Notes: a model not told the origin generated them from the letters alone. Shown: positions 18,744 to 28,554, counted from the stretch's first letter. The stretch is DNA of 64,000 nt from Nostoc linckia z4 (GCF_002608075.1 NZ_LAHA01000005.1:152292-216291); one strand, 5' to 3'. A program made the numbers and translations.

Positions 18744-18891
18744 CGACAATTCCTCCCATAGCAATCCCAAATAATTTATGAAATATTACGTGTTAGGGTT
18801 GTTGACTGTTAACCGTTGACAGTTAACACCGATATTGTTCACAACTGAAATAGGATTGCTATATCCCTAGAAGGAATGGGAGGAATTGTCG
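18744..18891. repeat. Nested inverted repeat around ATAGCAATCC copy 2
   Basis: Outer arms CGACAATTCCTCCC (18744-18757) and its exact inverse (18878-18891) enclose a 105-bp ATAGCAATCC element (18758-18862), which itself has inverted ends. The result is a two-tier palindrome 3' of the MFS gene and 3' of the small minus-strand gene. Confidence 0.75.
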
Positions 18892-18945
18892 TGAGACCTA
18901 TTGCTTGGTCAAATTGATTAACTGGATTTGGGATTGATGAACAAT

Positions 18946-19164
18946 TTAGTCAATTGCAATCCGCTGAGGGCCAGTGGCTTTGCCATTATTTACCTCAGTT
19001 GTATTGGAAGTGGAACTACTTGAGTATTTTTGTTGATCTAGCCAGCTTTTAACAGGGTCATCTGCAAGATTGAGTCGAAGCACACCGGAGAATAACCCAC
19101 CAAGAAACGAGACTGGGTGCTGGGTAAATTCTTTGAATATGGGTGACAATTCATCAATGAACAT
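18946..19164 (-). CDS. Small conserved cyanobacterial protein
   Basis: A 72-residue protein without recognised domain. The N-terminal half (FLGGLFSGVLRLNLADDPVKSWL) is a short hydrophobic turn plus amphipathic helix that I recall as conserved among cyanobacterial small hypothetical proteins; the C-terminal third is Ser/Thr/Asn-rich and probably disordered. Function unknown. It follows nrdJ on the same strand after 175 bp of tandem repeats. Confidence 0.65.
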   Translation of the reverse strand: MFIDELSPIFKEFTQHPVSFLGGLFSGVLRLNLADDPVKSWLDQQKYSSSSTSNTTEVNNGKATGPQRIAID

Positions 19165-19339
19165 TAAAAGTCTCCTAACTCTACCGTAAAAAATTATTAC
19201 TTTTTAATTAATCGTAACGTGTAAGGGCATGGGGCATGGGGTATGCAAAGACAAGGGAGAGGGGGTAGACAAGGGAGAAAGATGGCTATCTTACCTTATC
19301 TACCTTGTCTACCTTGTCCCCCTTGTCTCCCCATCTCCT
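19165..19339. repeat. Tandem-repeat spacer
   Basis: GGGGCATGGGGTATG and CCTTGTCTACCTTGTC-type short repeats between nrdJ and the small gene; no coding content. Confidence 0.6.
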
Positions 19340-20413
19340 CTATGAACTTGGTTCCTGTTCGGGAAACATACACTTATCAGAGTCACAACCACTGGGGCCG
19401 GCTTCTGACATTTCGCCTAAATCATAGCGGCTGAGGGCTGCACAGAAATCATCTGTTTTGCGCCGTGCTTTGACTTCTTGAATTAAACGATGGCAAGTTG
19501 CTTTATCTATTGGTTCAAAAGGCAAACGTGGGAAGGATTGTAAATCGTCAAATCTAGCTAAAAGAGCTGCGGAAATATATCCTTCATCATTTTGAATAGT
19601 TTCGTAAATCCGCTGTCCGAGACTTTCGATTTCATCAGAACGTAGTTCTAAAGTTGCTGAGGTGTTGTGACTCACATAATGGCGTTGAACCTGGAGGACA
19701 AAATCAAATTGCGCTAACACTGAAAACTTAGAAACATCAATTTCATCAGCACCAGGTAAATCAGCCCAAGAGACAGCAACGGGAATTTCTACTAACCATT
19801 CACTCACACGTGGATCGAAAGGATCGTTGAGTAAATTACCGTGTTCGTCTTTGTCTGATTGCGAGGGAATGACATTGTAACCATACTCAATACAAGCTAA
19901 AGCTACGGGGTCATTTTTGCCGAAGGTGATGCGGCGAATAAATCTTTGGGCTTTGGGGGGATGCCATCCGGAACTGGCATTAGTTAATAAAGCTTTTGTG
20001 CCGCTTGGTTGGACAGTAGTGCAGCGATTTGGACGTTTGAGATTGTGGCGATCGCAATAATCCCAAACAACTCGATGCACAGTATCTTTCCAAAAGCTTA
20101 AATATTTCTCTTCCTCGCGCTTAAATGCCAATCCTTGGGGAGTGGCGGGTCTTCCTGCTTCCCACCAACGCAGCCAATCAACACCAAAAGCATGAACAAA
20201 GAAATCAAATAAACCCGTAAAAGAAACTCCCACAATGGGGTCTATTTCACGGCTGTATTGATAGCGTGGTTCTTGGAATTTGTGGTTTAAAAGTGCTGCT
20301 ACAGATAGCGCCCCAGCGGTGAAAGCCTCTTCTTGTTCTTTATAGTTAAATGGGTCAATTTGATTGAGGTGAACCTCAGACAAATTACAGTGGAAATTAG
20401 AACCGATGATTTC
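19340..20413 (-). CDS. nrdJ: nrdJ exon 2: class II ribonucleotide reductase, C-terminal part
   Basis: 357 residues beginning EIIGSNFHCNL, which directly continue the NPCG at the end of exon 1 once the intervening 317 nt are removed (phase 0). It contains the second active-site cysteine (FHCNL), the conserved PSGT loop (TVQPSGTKALL) and the C-terminal CDSDKC pair that re-reduces the active site. An apparent TTG start one codon upstream (20416) is the last triplet of the intron and is not a translation start. Confidence 0.9.
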   Translation of the reverse strand, partial: EIIGSNFHCNLSEVHLNQIDPFNYKEQEEAFTAGALSVAALLNHKFQEPRYQYSREIDPIVGVSFTGLFDFFVHAFGVDWLRWWEAGRPATPQGLAFKREEEKYLSFWKDTVHRVVWDYCDRHNLKRPNRCTTVQPSGTKALLTNASSGWHPPKAQRFIRRITFGKNDPVALACIEYGYNVIPSQSDKDEHGNLLNDPFDPRVSEWLVEIPVAVSWADLPGADEIDVSKFSVLAQFDFVLQVQRHYVSHNTSATLELRSDEIESLGQRIYETIQNDEGYISAALLARFDDLQSFPRLPFEPIDKATCHRLIQEVKARRKTDDFCAALSRYDLGEMSEAGPSGCDSDKCMFPEQEPSS

Positions 20414-20730
20414 CAATTTTGTTATCCTAGGGGCTTTTTATCCTCTAGTTCTACTGCTTGATGATTTGCAGTAGCTCCGCGTACATTTTGCATATGTAAC
20501 AACCCCTTAGGACAAATCAAAGCTCAAATTGGCTTTTAACTTTTGACTTGTTACATCTGCCCCCGCACTCTTGGAGAGATTATATTCTAGACACTAATTT
20601 ATGCTGTAATCTAGTTTCACTCTCTACGCTGTACGGTGTCAAAGGCTTATTACTTCCTTTGATTACCACGGGATTAGCATCTCAGCTTTCCCCGTTTTTG
20701 CGAGGTTTTTAACGTGAGGCAAAATCAATT
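20414..20730 (-). ncRNA. Group I intron (self-splicing ribozyme) in nrdJ
   Basis: The 317-nt spacer sits exactly between Gly and Glu of the NPCGE motif. The 5' exon ends in U and GUGUGGU (20731-20737) pairs with an internal guide GCCUCAC (20714-20720), giving the U.G wobble required at the splice site. The intron ends in G. Helices readable on the minus strand: P4 ACGGG/CCCGU (20691-20695, 20668-20672), P5 AGC/GCU, P6a CAAAGG/CCUUUG (20656-20661, 20640-20645), P7 UAGAGAG/AUCUCUC (20620-20626, 20574-20580), P8 CUAGA/UCUAG (20610-20614, 20587-20591), and a peripheral UGUAACAA/UUGUUACA. It has no homing endonuclease frame. Group I introns are known in cyanobacterial RNR genes. Confidence 0.88.
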
Positions 20731-23178
20731 ACCACACGGATTTAGCCCATAGCGAGCTAAACGATGTTCTAGCTCATTAGCACCAAGCTGAGGATAGCGT
20801 TTTTGCAACCATTGTTTTGCTGTTCCTTGTTCGTAAGCTTTGAGGAAATCAACTTTTAAAGCCTGTGTTGGTAGCAAATCAATGTTTGCTCTGGCTACAG
20901 CTTCACCAGCCCATTGAATTGCACCTTCACCACTGTAATATTGTTTGCGGACAGCCTCAATACATTCTGTTAATGTCGGCTTGCGGTGAAAAACTCTGGT
21001 ATGGTTGGCCATTCTCAAAGCATCGCGCTCTGGATCGATTCGCCAGTTACCCTCTGCATCCTGTTGCCATAAATTATCCTTAGCTGTTGCTCCCAGGCTG
21101 TCATCAGCAGTAAACTGACGCATCCCAGCGCTGTTATGTGTGAGATAGCCGTCGCAGTAGAAACAATGAGCTTCATCGACTTCTATATCATAAGTCTGAA
21201 CATAATCGTAACTACCCAATCCTTTGACAGTGACGGGAATATCTAAAGAAATATCCGCCTCAGCAACGTAGCGTTCGTAATTAGCATCTACAGTGCGGGA
21301 ACCCTGGAATCCCATGTCGCGCATTTCGCTGTAGCTGTAAGCTTCGCGCATGATTGTACCAGGAACGGTAAAACCATACATTTTTAGACCTTGATGTAGT
21401 TCACCTTTAGCTGAGTGAGGCGCAATCAGGGCATTGTAACGCTCCTTTAGTGCTGGAATTGTCAAGTTGTACTTGACTTGCCAACTTGAATTTTGCGGAT
21501 AAGTTGTGGTCAGTCTCCCAGCAATACCCAAGCTGGATAAAACTACACTGACTTGTCTGATAAATGAACGATAAACTGAGGTAATTAGGTGAGGAGGGCG
21601 GTTATTAACAGCGCCATCACTATCCATTAATCCTGCTAAATATGCAGCTCGGATATCTACTGAACCCTGGAAAATAAAATTAGGAACAGCTAGGGCAACA
21701 TTTGGCTGCTTAATATAACGATGGAAATACTCAGCTAGACGAATTGATGAACAGATGGACTTGGCTGTGTTTTCACCTTTAGTAATGCTATGAACAGCAC
21801 TTAACCCAAATAAAGCTAAACAAGCATCAATTTTGCTCTGGATTCTAGTTGTAACTTCAGCATACAGGCTGTTCATTGACCACTCAACACGGCCGTAGGG
21901 TTTATTGTGTTTATTACGACCAAGAGCTACATAACCATCACCGTGTGTAAACCCAATAAGCCAAGCTATTTCCGCAGTTAGTTCCGGAATAACAAAAGAT
22001 TTGGCTCCTTGACTTCGGCAAGGACGAAATTCAGTAAAATCTGGGGGTAAATGGGTAACTGTTCCTGGTAGAACTTGTTTGTTGTGCAGTAGGCGATCGC
22101 CTGCTTTTAAACTAGCAATATCTTTCCAGACAATGCCGCCTTTAGCATCCGCCAATACTGCTTGTCTATGGTTTAAAGTTGCTCTGGGATAAGTAGCATT
22201 AGTTTCAATTTCATAGACATCTTGAAACCCTTGGTCAAATTTATCAACAACCCGCCGGAATCCCAAAGGAGTTTGTACCAAATCACCTATTTGTACATCA
22301 CGAATGGGAACTAGTCCTTTAGCTGTATGTACCAAAGCATCTTCAGGTAAACAGCGCCGGATATTACCAGCCACAATTGTCACCGCAGCTTCATCAATTA
22401 ATAGACAACATTCAACAGAAGTTAATTGTCGCCCTTTGGCTTTATTCAGAATGGATGCACAACGCTGATAAAGTCCTGGCAATTTCACAGGATTCGCAAC
22501 TCCCCCAAAGCCATTGAGAGTTTCTCCGGCTTTGCGGACATCACTAATATCAACTAAAACTTCAACATCTGAAGAAAAACGTTCATCTGTAGAGAGTTCC
22601 AACAGAGTTTGATATGATTCAACCCAACCTTCGCGGCTATCTCCAACGTAGATAGTAACTTTGTTACCTTCTATAAGTGTTTGTGTAAATTCACGACGCT
22701 CAATTCTAACAGTACTACCAAGTTCACCTTGTACGCTAACGTTCAAATGGTTACGGATGGGGGGCAACTGGTTAATATATTGTGGTTCTAAAATAGCTCC
22801 AGTACCACAGCCCATCATTGCCAAATCCATCATTAATCCGAAAGCACTCCAGTCTTGGAGATTGGTGGAGGTACAATTATAAGCACCGGAAAAATTCTTT
22901 GGCTTCCTAATCCAGTCTGTACCCCCAACCCACAACCAGCGCCCGCTAGGCATAGCTTTCAAATTGCGCTGCATCCGCTCTAATATGGCAACTTCTTCTC
23001 TTGTGAGTTTTCCTAACTCCATTAAGCCTTGTAAAGTGCGATCGCATACCTCATCCCATGTTTCCCTCAACCCTGCCTCAGTACGGCGGCTATAGGTTCT
23101 AAAAAATACAGGATTAGCAGCAGGAGCAGTCTCAGGGAACCCTCCGCTCTGGCGTTTTCTTTCAAGCTTCTGAACCAT
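20731..23178 (-). CDS. nrdJ: nrdJ exon 1: class II ribonucleotide reductase with intein
   Basis: 816 codons ending in NPCG at the intron boundary; the next in-frame triplets inside the intron are AAT TGA, which would stop unspliced translation. Host residues 1-275 and 683-816 belong to adenosylcobalamin-dependent (class II) RNR: Cys102 in GAYNCTSTN and the radical-site Cys815. Residues 276-682 are an intein. With exon 2 the precursor is 1173 residues, and the mature enzyme about 766. The enzyme reduces ribonucleotides to deoxyribonucleotides without oxygen dependence, so it requires vitamin B12. ATG at 23178 begins MVQKLERKRQ. Confidence 0.93.
21133..22353 (-). other. Intein with LAGLIDADG endonuclease in NrdJ
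   Basis: 407 residues inserted between NIRR and SAGMRQF. It starts with Cys (CLPEDALVHT) and ends with the splice motif HCFYCDGYLTHN followed by extein Ser, so all splicing residues are present. Two dodecapeptide motifs, WLIGFTHGDGY (intein residues 131-141) and YLAGLMDSDGA (238-248), keep both catalytic aspartates, suggesting an intact homing endonuclease. TLNHRQAV (block B-like) is also visible. Confidence 0.93.
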
Positions 23179-23413
23179 AAATCAAGTCTTGTTGCGTGCG
23201 AACAGATTATGACTATACGCCAAGTAGATTTAGGATTAAAGATTGTCAAATTGTCCACTTTACGCTAGCGCCATATCGTACTAATTGCAACATAACTTCA
23301 TGATATATAATATCCATCATTTCTACGTAAAAATTATTTACTAAGTTTGAATTGCTACAAATTGTTGATGAATAAATCTTCCCATTCTCCACTCGCAAAA
23401 CAATAAATTCATC
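23179..23413. other. Divergent promoter region nrdJ / Uma2
   Basis: AT-rich 235-bp spacer between the leftward nrdJ and rightward Uma2 genes. No operator was recognised. Confidence 0.4.
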
Positions 23414-24112
23414 ATGCTAGAGTACAATCCATTAGCTTGTTTGCCCTCATCTGAGGAATTACCAGACTCAGACGATACCCCTGTGGATAACGAATTACAA
23501 GATTTAATTCCTGGTTTACTCAAAGCAATACTCGCAATTGCTTGGCCGGAACGTATGGATTGGTTTTTTGGCGTAGATATGGGTATTTATTATGACCCAG
23601 ATTTGCCAGCAATAGTCCCAGATGGGTTTTTGAGTTTGGGGGTAGAGCGATTTTATGATGAAAACCTCCGCCCCAGTTATGTGCTTTGGGAAGAGAAGAA
23701 AGTACCGATATTAGTCTTAGAAGTAGTATCTCAAAAATACCGAGGTGAATATTCCACCAAAAAAATAGAGTATGCAAAATTGGGAATTTTGTATTATGTT
23801 GTCTACAACCCATTTCGTCGCCGCAAACGACCTTTAGAAGTTTATAAATTAGTGAATAATATTTACGAATTGCATGATGGTAATCCAGTTTGGTTGCCAG
23901 AAATAGGTTTAGGAATTGGCATCGAAAGAGGAACTTATTTAGGCATACCACGGGAGTGGGTGTATTGGTATAATCAACAAGGACAAAGGTTTTTAACGCC
24001 AGAAGAAGATAGAAAACTTGCTCAACAACAAGCCCAGCAAGCACAACAAGAAGTACAATTGTTACGAGAACGGTTGCGATCGCTCGGCATAGATCCTGAT
24101 TCTCTCACGTGA
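23414..24112 (+). CDS. Uma2 family protein (DUF820, PD-(D/E)XK fold)
   Basis: A 232-residue protein of the large cyanobacterial Uma2/DUF820 group. The restriction-endonuclease-like core is seen as PDGF (Asp70), ILVLEVVS (Glu103) and a Lys pair at 116-117 followed by YAKLGILYYVVYNP. The C-terminal 30 residues form a Gln-rich coiled coil (QQQAQQAQQEVQLLRERL). Family members are scattered in many copies and thought to be associated with mobile DNA; no specific function is known. Confidence 0.88.
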   Translation: MLEYNPLACLPSSEELPDSDDTPVDNELQDLIPGLLKAILAIAWPERMDWFFGVDMGIYYDPDLPAIVPDGFLSLGVERFYDENLRPSYVLWEEKKVPILVLEVVSQKYRGEYSTKKIEYAKLGILYYVVYNPFRRRKRPLEVYKLVNNIYELHDGNPVWLPEIGLGIGIERGTYLGIPREWVYWYNQQGQRFLTPEEDRKLAQQQAQQAQQEVQLLRERLRSLGIDPDSLT

Positions 24113-24193
24113 ATTGCTGTTAGAAAACTCTAACAAAAGTATCTTTAAGATTTACGAATCTCATTTAATTATTTTTAGCAACACAACTGTAAA

Positions 24194-24778
24194 ATGACAC
24201 TGGCTCCTTGGCGAAGTACCATCGCCCACGCCCTCCACCGCAACCGTAGCCTTGTTTACGCCCGTTACTTACAACTAGCAACGGTACAAGCAAACAATCG
24301 CCCCGCGAATCGGACTGTAGTCTTTCGCGGCTTTCTCGAAGATACCAACCAGCTAAAATTTATCACCGACAGCCGTAGCGCCAAAACCGACCAAATAGTG
24401 CAACAACCTTGGGCCGAAGCTTGCTGGTACTTTCCCAACACACGAGAACAATTCCGCATCGCTGGCTGTTTGACTTTGGTAGGTAATGATAATTCCCACA
24501 AAGATTTACAGCCAGCACGCATTTCCACCTGGCAAGAACTGAGTGATGCAGCGCGTTTACAATTTGCTTGGCCTCATCCTGGTAAACCCAGAGTTATGAA
24601 ACCACAAGCCTTTGAGCCACCAGCACCAAACTGTGTGCAACCAGTACCTAATTTTTGTTTGGTGCTACTAGACCCAGTGCAGGTAGACCATTTAGAACTG
24701 CGCGGCGAACCACAAAATAGAAGACTCTATCACCGCGATGAAAATCAACAATGGTTATGTGAAGAAATTAATCCTTAA
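24194..24778 (+). CDS. PPOX-class FMN-dependent flavoprotein (Alr4036-like)
   Basis: A 194-residue flavoprotein of the pyridoxamine-phosphate-oxidase fold. The N-terminal LAPWRSTIAHAL and the GFLEDTNQLKFITDSRSAK segment match the cyanobacterial Npun_F5749/Alr4036 subgroup; QPWAEACWYFPNTREQFRI provides the FMN-binding strand. The subgroup lacks the full PdxH C-terminus, so pyridoxal-phosphate synthesis is uncertain and the substrate is unknown. Confidence 0.85.
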   Translation: MTLAPWRSTIAHALHRNRSLVYARYLQLATVQANNRPANRTVVFRGFLEDTNQLKFITDSRSAKTDQIVQQPWAEACWYFPNTREQFRIAGCLTLVGNDNSHKDLQPARISTWQELSDAARLQFAWPHPGKPRVMKPQAFEPPAPNCVQPVPNFCLVLLDPVQVDHLELRGEPQNRRLYHRDENQQWLCEEINP

Positions 24779-24814
24779 TTTTGTCAGTTAGAAGCGCCCC
24801 ATAATTTTTATTCC

Positions 24815-24881
24815 TCACTCCAAACTCCAAACTCCAAACTCCAAACTCCTAACTCCTAACTCCTAACTCCTAACTCCTAAC
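24815..24881. repeat. Tandem heptamers (AACTCCA / AACTCCT)
   Basis: About nine consecutive heptamers, first CTCCAAA then CTCCTAA, ending one base before the cysE stop. They are typical short tandemly repeated repetitive (STRR) DNA of heterocystous cyanobacteria. Confidence 0.85.
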
Positions 24882-24882
24882 T

Positions 24883-25650
24883 TTATATCCCCGCACCATC
24901 TAAAAACTGTTGTATTGCTTTATCTCTGAGGCTACACACAGGAGCATTTTCTAATAATTCAGCTTCCTTGGAGGCTACAGAACCCGCCAATACAGGAGTT
25001 TTTTCATTTGAAGAATGAATACGCTGAAGATTTTGTATTTGTTCTTCTAACGATTCGATTCGATTTACCAAAGCGCGAATTACTTCCGCTTCTGAGTCTG
25101 GCAAATTATTGTGTTCTAGTGGTGCAACTCTCACTCCAGAACGATACACAATACGGCCAGGTACTCCCACCACTGTGCAGTCAGAGGGGACATCCCTGAG
25201 GACAACTGACCCAGCACCAATACGGACATTATTGCCAATTTGGATATTTCCCAGGACTTTCGCTCCCGCACCGACTACAACATTTTCACCCAACGTAGGA
25301 TGGCGCTTACCGCATTGTTTACCAGTTCCCCCAAGGGTGACACCTTGATAAATTAGTGCATAGTCTCCCACGATCGCAGTTTCACCAATTACCACACCCA
25401 TACCGTGGTCAATGAATACGCCATATCCAATTGTTGCACCAGGGTGGATTTCAATTCCAGTCAAAAACCGAGCCAAGTAAGAAATCAAACGGGGAATAAA
25501 GGGAAGACCAACACCATGAAGCCAGTGAGCCAGCCTATGCAATAACAGGGCTTGCAAACCAGGGTAACAAAATAAAACTTCCAACCAGTTACGGGCAGCT
25601 GGGTCACGTTCAAATATGATACGAAAGTCAGCACTCAGAGTAGATAGCAC
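24883..25650 (-). CDS. cysE: Serine O-acetyltransferase
   Basis: A 255-residue left-handed beta-helix acetyltransferase that makes O-acetylserine for cysteine synthesis. The catalytic Asp81-His82 ([11 protein letters not shown]) and His69 region, [10 protein letters not shown] and the hexapeptide repeats from 70 to 165 are all clear. Residues 166-255 form an extra C-terminal segment with a short coiled coil ([12 protein letters not shown]). Bounded on both sides by tandem-repeat DNA. Confidence 0.94.
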   Translation of the reverse strand: MLSTLSADFRIIFERDPAARNWLEVLFCYPGLQALLLHRLAHWLHGVGLPFIPRLISYLARFLTGIEIHPGATIGYGVFIDHGMGVVIGETAIVGDYALIYQGVTLGGTGKQCGKRHPTLGENVVVGAGAKVLGNIQIGNNVRIGAGSVVLRDVPSDCTVVGVPGRIVYRSGVRVAPLEHNNLPDSEAEVIRALVNRIESLEEQIQNLQRIHSSNEKTPVLAGSVASKEAELLENAPVCSLRDKAIQQFLDGAGI

Positions 25651-25719
25651 GAGATAGTACCCTCGGAAAGCACAACAAGCTACTATCCCATATTATCGTC
25701 TTAGGTGTTGCATAAAAAA

Positions 25720-25874
25720 TGGGCAATGGGGCATAGGGCATAGGGCATAGGGCATGGAAGTTAGGAGTTAGGAGTTAGGAGTTAAGAATTATTCACCTTG
25801 CCTCCCCATCCCCCCATCTCCCCATCTCCCCATCTCCCCATCTCCCCATCTCCCCATCCCCCCATCCCCCCATC
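25720..25874. repeat. Composite tandem-repeat block
   Basis: Runs of GGGCATA, then GGAGTTA, then CCCCATCT units, one after another, between cysE and the next minus-strand gene. The last CCCCATC units reach the stop codon of that gene. Confidence 0.85.
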
Positions 25875-26361
25875 ACTGCTCCACTGTGACAGTATAATCC
25901 CGCTTCATTCCAGGATTAAATGTGCCTACCCAAATGCGATAGGTGCCTTTTTTCCAGTTGCGATCGCTAATGCTAGCATCTTTACTTTTGCCAGTGTCAT
26001 CGCCGCAGCGAATGGTAGCTTTATCTGGCCCTTGGATGAGTAAGGTAGTATCGTTGTTATTGCTATCTATCTGCACTGTCAACTGGGAAAAGTCATTTTC
26101 CAAAACCATAATATGATCTGGATTCGGATCGGCAAAACCGATACAGGCTTTTTGTTCGCGATCGCGGTTACTAATGGCAGATAATGAGTAAGAACCACCT
26201 GTAAATCCCTGCACTTTTCCTTGTGCTGGGTCAAAGTTTGTTGATAGCGTCAAAGTACCAAAATTTGCTGTCTGTGCTATCGCAGGGGTAGCTGCTAAGG
26301 CTGTAATTATAGCTAACAACCAGCCGCGACTATATTTAAGTCGGGGGCGACAGTATTTCAT
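25873..26361 (-). CDS. Secreted protein with PPC-like beta domain
   Basis: 162 residues from Met at 26361, chosen because GGAGGG lies eight bases upstream; an in-frame start at 26397 is less likely. Residues 1-29 are a signal peptide (LLAIITALAATPAIAQ). The rest is a beta-rich domain with pattern LTVQIDSNNNDTTLLIQGP and GTYRIWVGTFNPG that resembles bacterial pre-peptidase C-terminal (PPC) domains. Two Cys (CIGFADP and IRCGDD) may form a disulfide. Function unknown; probably periplasmic or exported. Confidence 0.7.
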   Translation of the reverse strand: MKYCRPRLKYSRGWLLAIITALAATPAIAQTANFGTLTLSTNFDPAQGKVQGFTGGSYSLSAISNRDREQKACIGFADPNPDHIMVLENDFSQLTVQIDSNNNDTTLLIQGPDKATIRCGDDTGKSKDASISDRNWKKGTYRIWVGTFNPGMKRDYTVTVEQ

Positions 26362-26501
26362 AGTAGCCCTCCAACAGGCTTGAATAATAGTAGTCATATA
26401 TACATAATTGTAGTTAAAAAATTACTGTGAAATTTCTATTCGATGTGCCACATTCAAATGTGCCACAATTCATGATTTTACAAAGCATACAGGTAATTGC
26501 T

Positions 26502-26609
26502 ATCGCAATCATATTTTAATTGTGAACAATATCGGTGTTAACTGTTGAGTGTTGACTGTTAACACTCAACAAAGCTAACACTTAATATTTAAGAAATTAT
26601 TTTTGATTA
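26502..26609 (-). repeat. ATAGCAATCC repeat, copy 3 (inverted)
   Basis: In reverse orientation matches 18758-18862 through GTGAACAATATCGGTGTTAA and the AACACTTAATATTT part; the right end is degenerate. It lies between two minus-strand genes. Confidence 0.65.
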
Positions 26610-26717
26610 CCCTATTTTGTATCTCGTTATCAACGAGTGAGTAAAATTTTTGCACTGAAATAAAGTACATAAAATTAAAAATTTTAACTTTATGTACTTT
26701 TAGTTAGTGCGAACATT

Positions 26718-28391
26718 TCAGGAATTATTTAGTTGGAAAAAGATGCCACCTTTGAGGGCTTGTGTGTTAGTTCCATAACTACTAACTGTGAGCGATCGCA
26801 AGTTATTAAAAAACGGTTTTCCGACAACTTCCACTAACTTGAGAATTGGAATTTGACGCTCTAATAAATCCTGGCTTTTTGCCCAATCAAGATAGATATA
26901 GCCTTGGTTTGGTCGAGGAATTGCGGCAATACTTTCTTGAAAATTAGGATTGTTAATTAAGGAGTTTTCCTTGGCTGTGAAAATTTCATCCATTGTCTCA
27001 AGGTCTGAGGTGAAAATTTCGTAATTTCCTAAAGTTGTATGCGCTCCTCTAACTTTTGCTTCAATGGTGAATGATGGTCGATTGTTGTCATTGGTTTTTT
27101 TACTAGCTGTAGTTAACTCTGTCCAAGCAGCAATTTTTTGGTTGTCTATGGTTACAGGACTGATGGTAAGTCCATTAGATGAAGCAATGGCGTCTAGGTT
27201 CGCCACGCCTTGTTCTACACCCTCTGATTTTTCCGCAACAAAAATCCAACGGGGAGTTGTTTGTTTTTGAGGTAATAATGCTATGGCATATTCTCCCTGT
27301 ACCCAAGTGAAAATATCCTTTGGCAAATTTACTCCCCAAACTTTTTGAACATCGCCCAATGGTTTTAGTAACTGAGAAACCACATCTTCTTGGGAACCAT
27401 ATATAGTTGCTGCTGCTTGTTTCCAAAGTTTGGCTACATCAGTGTTAGCTAAATTACTCAAATTTGAGCCAGAAATTGCCAAACCTGCTGATGATGGAAT
27501 ATATTGCAATGCTCCCACAGGTTTTGTTAATGATGGCGATGGAGAAACACTTTCTAATGAACTGACAAAGGCTGTTTCTGCTAGCAATCCTTTGGGCTTC
27601 AACAACAGAGAAATTATTTCACTGTCATATGTTTGTTCGGCTAATTCTAATCCTTGCCATTTTGCCACAATGGGAAGGTTTAAGAAAGCTATAGCTATAC
27701 TACCTTTGGGTAGTTCTTTGGTAGCTTTTTGGTATTCAAAGGAGCTAGTCAAATTCAAATCCGGGGCTTGGACGTTATTAATGGCCTCGCGCAGCACTTT
27801 CGCATCGTTAGCAAACAAAACAAAACCTCCGCCAACTACAGCGCCAGCTAAGTTATTTTGGATTTTACTTTCTGCTATCCCTTGCGGATTGTCAGAAATT
27901 AGCTTTATGCCTTTGTATTCTTCAACATTTAAGTTTGCCCCAGCTAAAGCTCGTTTGGAAAATAACAACTCGACAAACTCGCGAGTTTTTTCTGGTTGCT
28001 TGGTTGCAAGTGCCAAAAGATAGCCTGGTTGTTGTCCATTTTCCGGGTCGCGATCGAGATCTAGGGTGGTTATAGCGAGTGTAATTTCGTTACCTAGCCA
28101 GGGTTTAATATCTTCCTGGTAATCAATACCACTCTTAGCCAAGAAACTAGTTTTGAGTTTAGATAGTTCTCCATCACCCTCCAACGCTTGCAAACTGTCA
28201 GGATTTGTCAGTAATGACACTATTACGGGAGAAAGTTTCGATACAAATATTGTTGCACCAGGCTGGGATGTAGGGCTTACGAGGCTAGCCGGATTTTTCG
28301 GGAAAAACCAGTAGAATAAAGCGATCGCAATGGCTAAAACGGCGATCGCACCAGCTACGATAAAACCGATGAATGGGCGTTGTCTATTCAC
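26718..28391 (-). CDS. DUF3352 membrane-anchored protein
   Basis: A 557-residue protein with one N-terminal membrane helix (residues 8-30) and a long extracytoplasmic part matching cyanobacterial DUF3352 (SPVIVSLLTNPDSLQAL near the start, repeated GGFVLFANDAKVL and GNYEIFTSD strands). The two halves look like repeated alpha/beta units. Biochemical function is unknown; location is predicted as periplasmic face of the membrane. Confidence 0.82.
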   Translation of the reverse strand: MNRQRPFIGFIVAGAIAVLAIAIALFYWFFPKNPASLVSPTSQPGATIFVSKLSPVIVSLLTNPDSLQALEGDGELSKLKTSFLAKSGIDYQEDIKPWLGNEITLAITTLDLDRDPENGQQPGYLLALATKQPEKTREFVELLFSKRALAGANLNVEEYKGIKLISDNPQGIAESKIQNNLAGAVVGGGFVLFANDAKVLREAINNVQAPDLNLTSSFEYQKATKELPKGSIAIAFLNLPIVAKWQGLELAEQTYDSEIISLLLKPKGLLAETAFVSSLESVSPSPSLTKPVGALQYIPSSAGLAISGSNLSNLANTDVAKLWKQAAATIYGSQEDVVSQLLKPLGDVQKVWGVNLPKDIFTWVQGEYAIALLPQKQTTPRWIFVAEKSEGVEQGVANLDAIASSNGLTISPVTIDNQKIAAWTELTTASKKTNDNNRPSFTIEAKVRGAHTTLGNYEIFTSDLETMDEIFTAKENSLINNPNFQESIAAIPRPNQGYIYLDWAKSQDLLERQIPILKLVEVVGKPFFNNLRSLTVSSYGTNTQALKGGIFFQLNNS

Positions 28392-28554
28392 ATTAAACCT
28401 ATTAAAAAAGATAGTTCACAGCCATTTAAGCAGAAAGAGGATGCGGAAAGACGTAAAGACGCATCCTCCCCGTTTCCCCTTGGGAATCAATGCTCATGCC
28501 AAGGCAGAGATTTTCTGTCAACATAAGTAAATTACAATTGTCTACAAAAATCTC

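Noticed and set aside
20411..20416. TTG as start codon of a separate C-terminal RNR gene
   Set aside because: The TTG is the end of the intron, and no ribosome-binding site precedes it.
19340..23178. nrdJ as a pseudogene split by a stop codon
   Set aside because: The two parts join perfectly after removal of a sequence with group I intron ends and core helices; all catalytic cysteines are intact.
25798..25875. CRISPR array from regular CCCCATCT units
   Set aside because: Units are 7-8 bp without unique spacers; they are STRR repeats.
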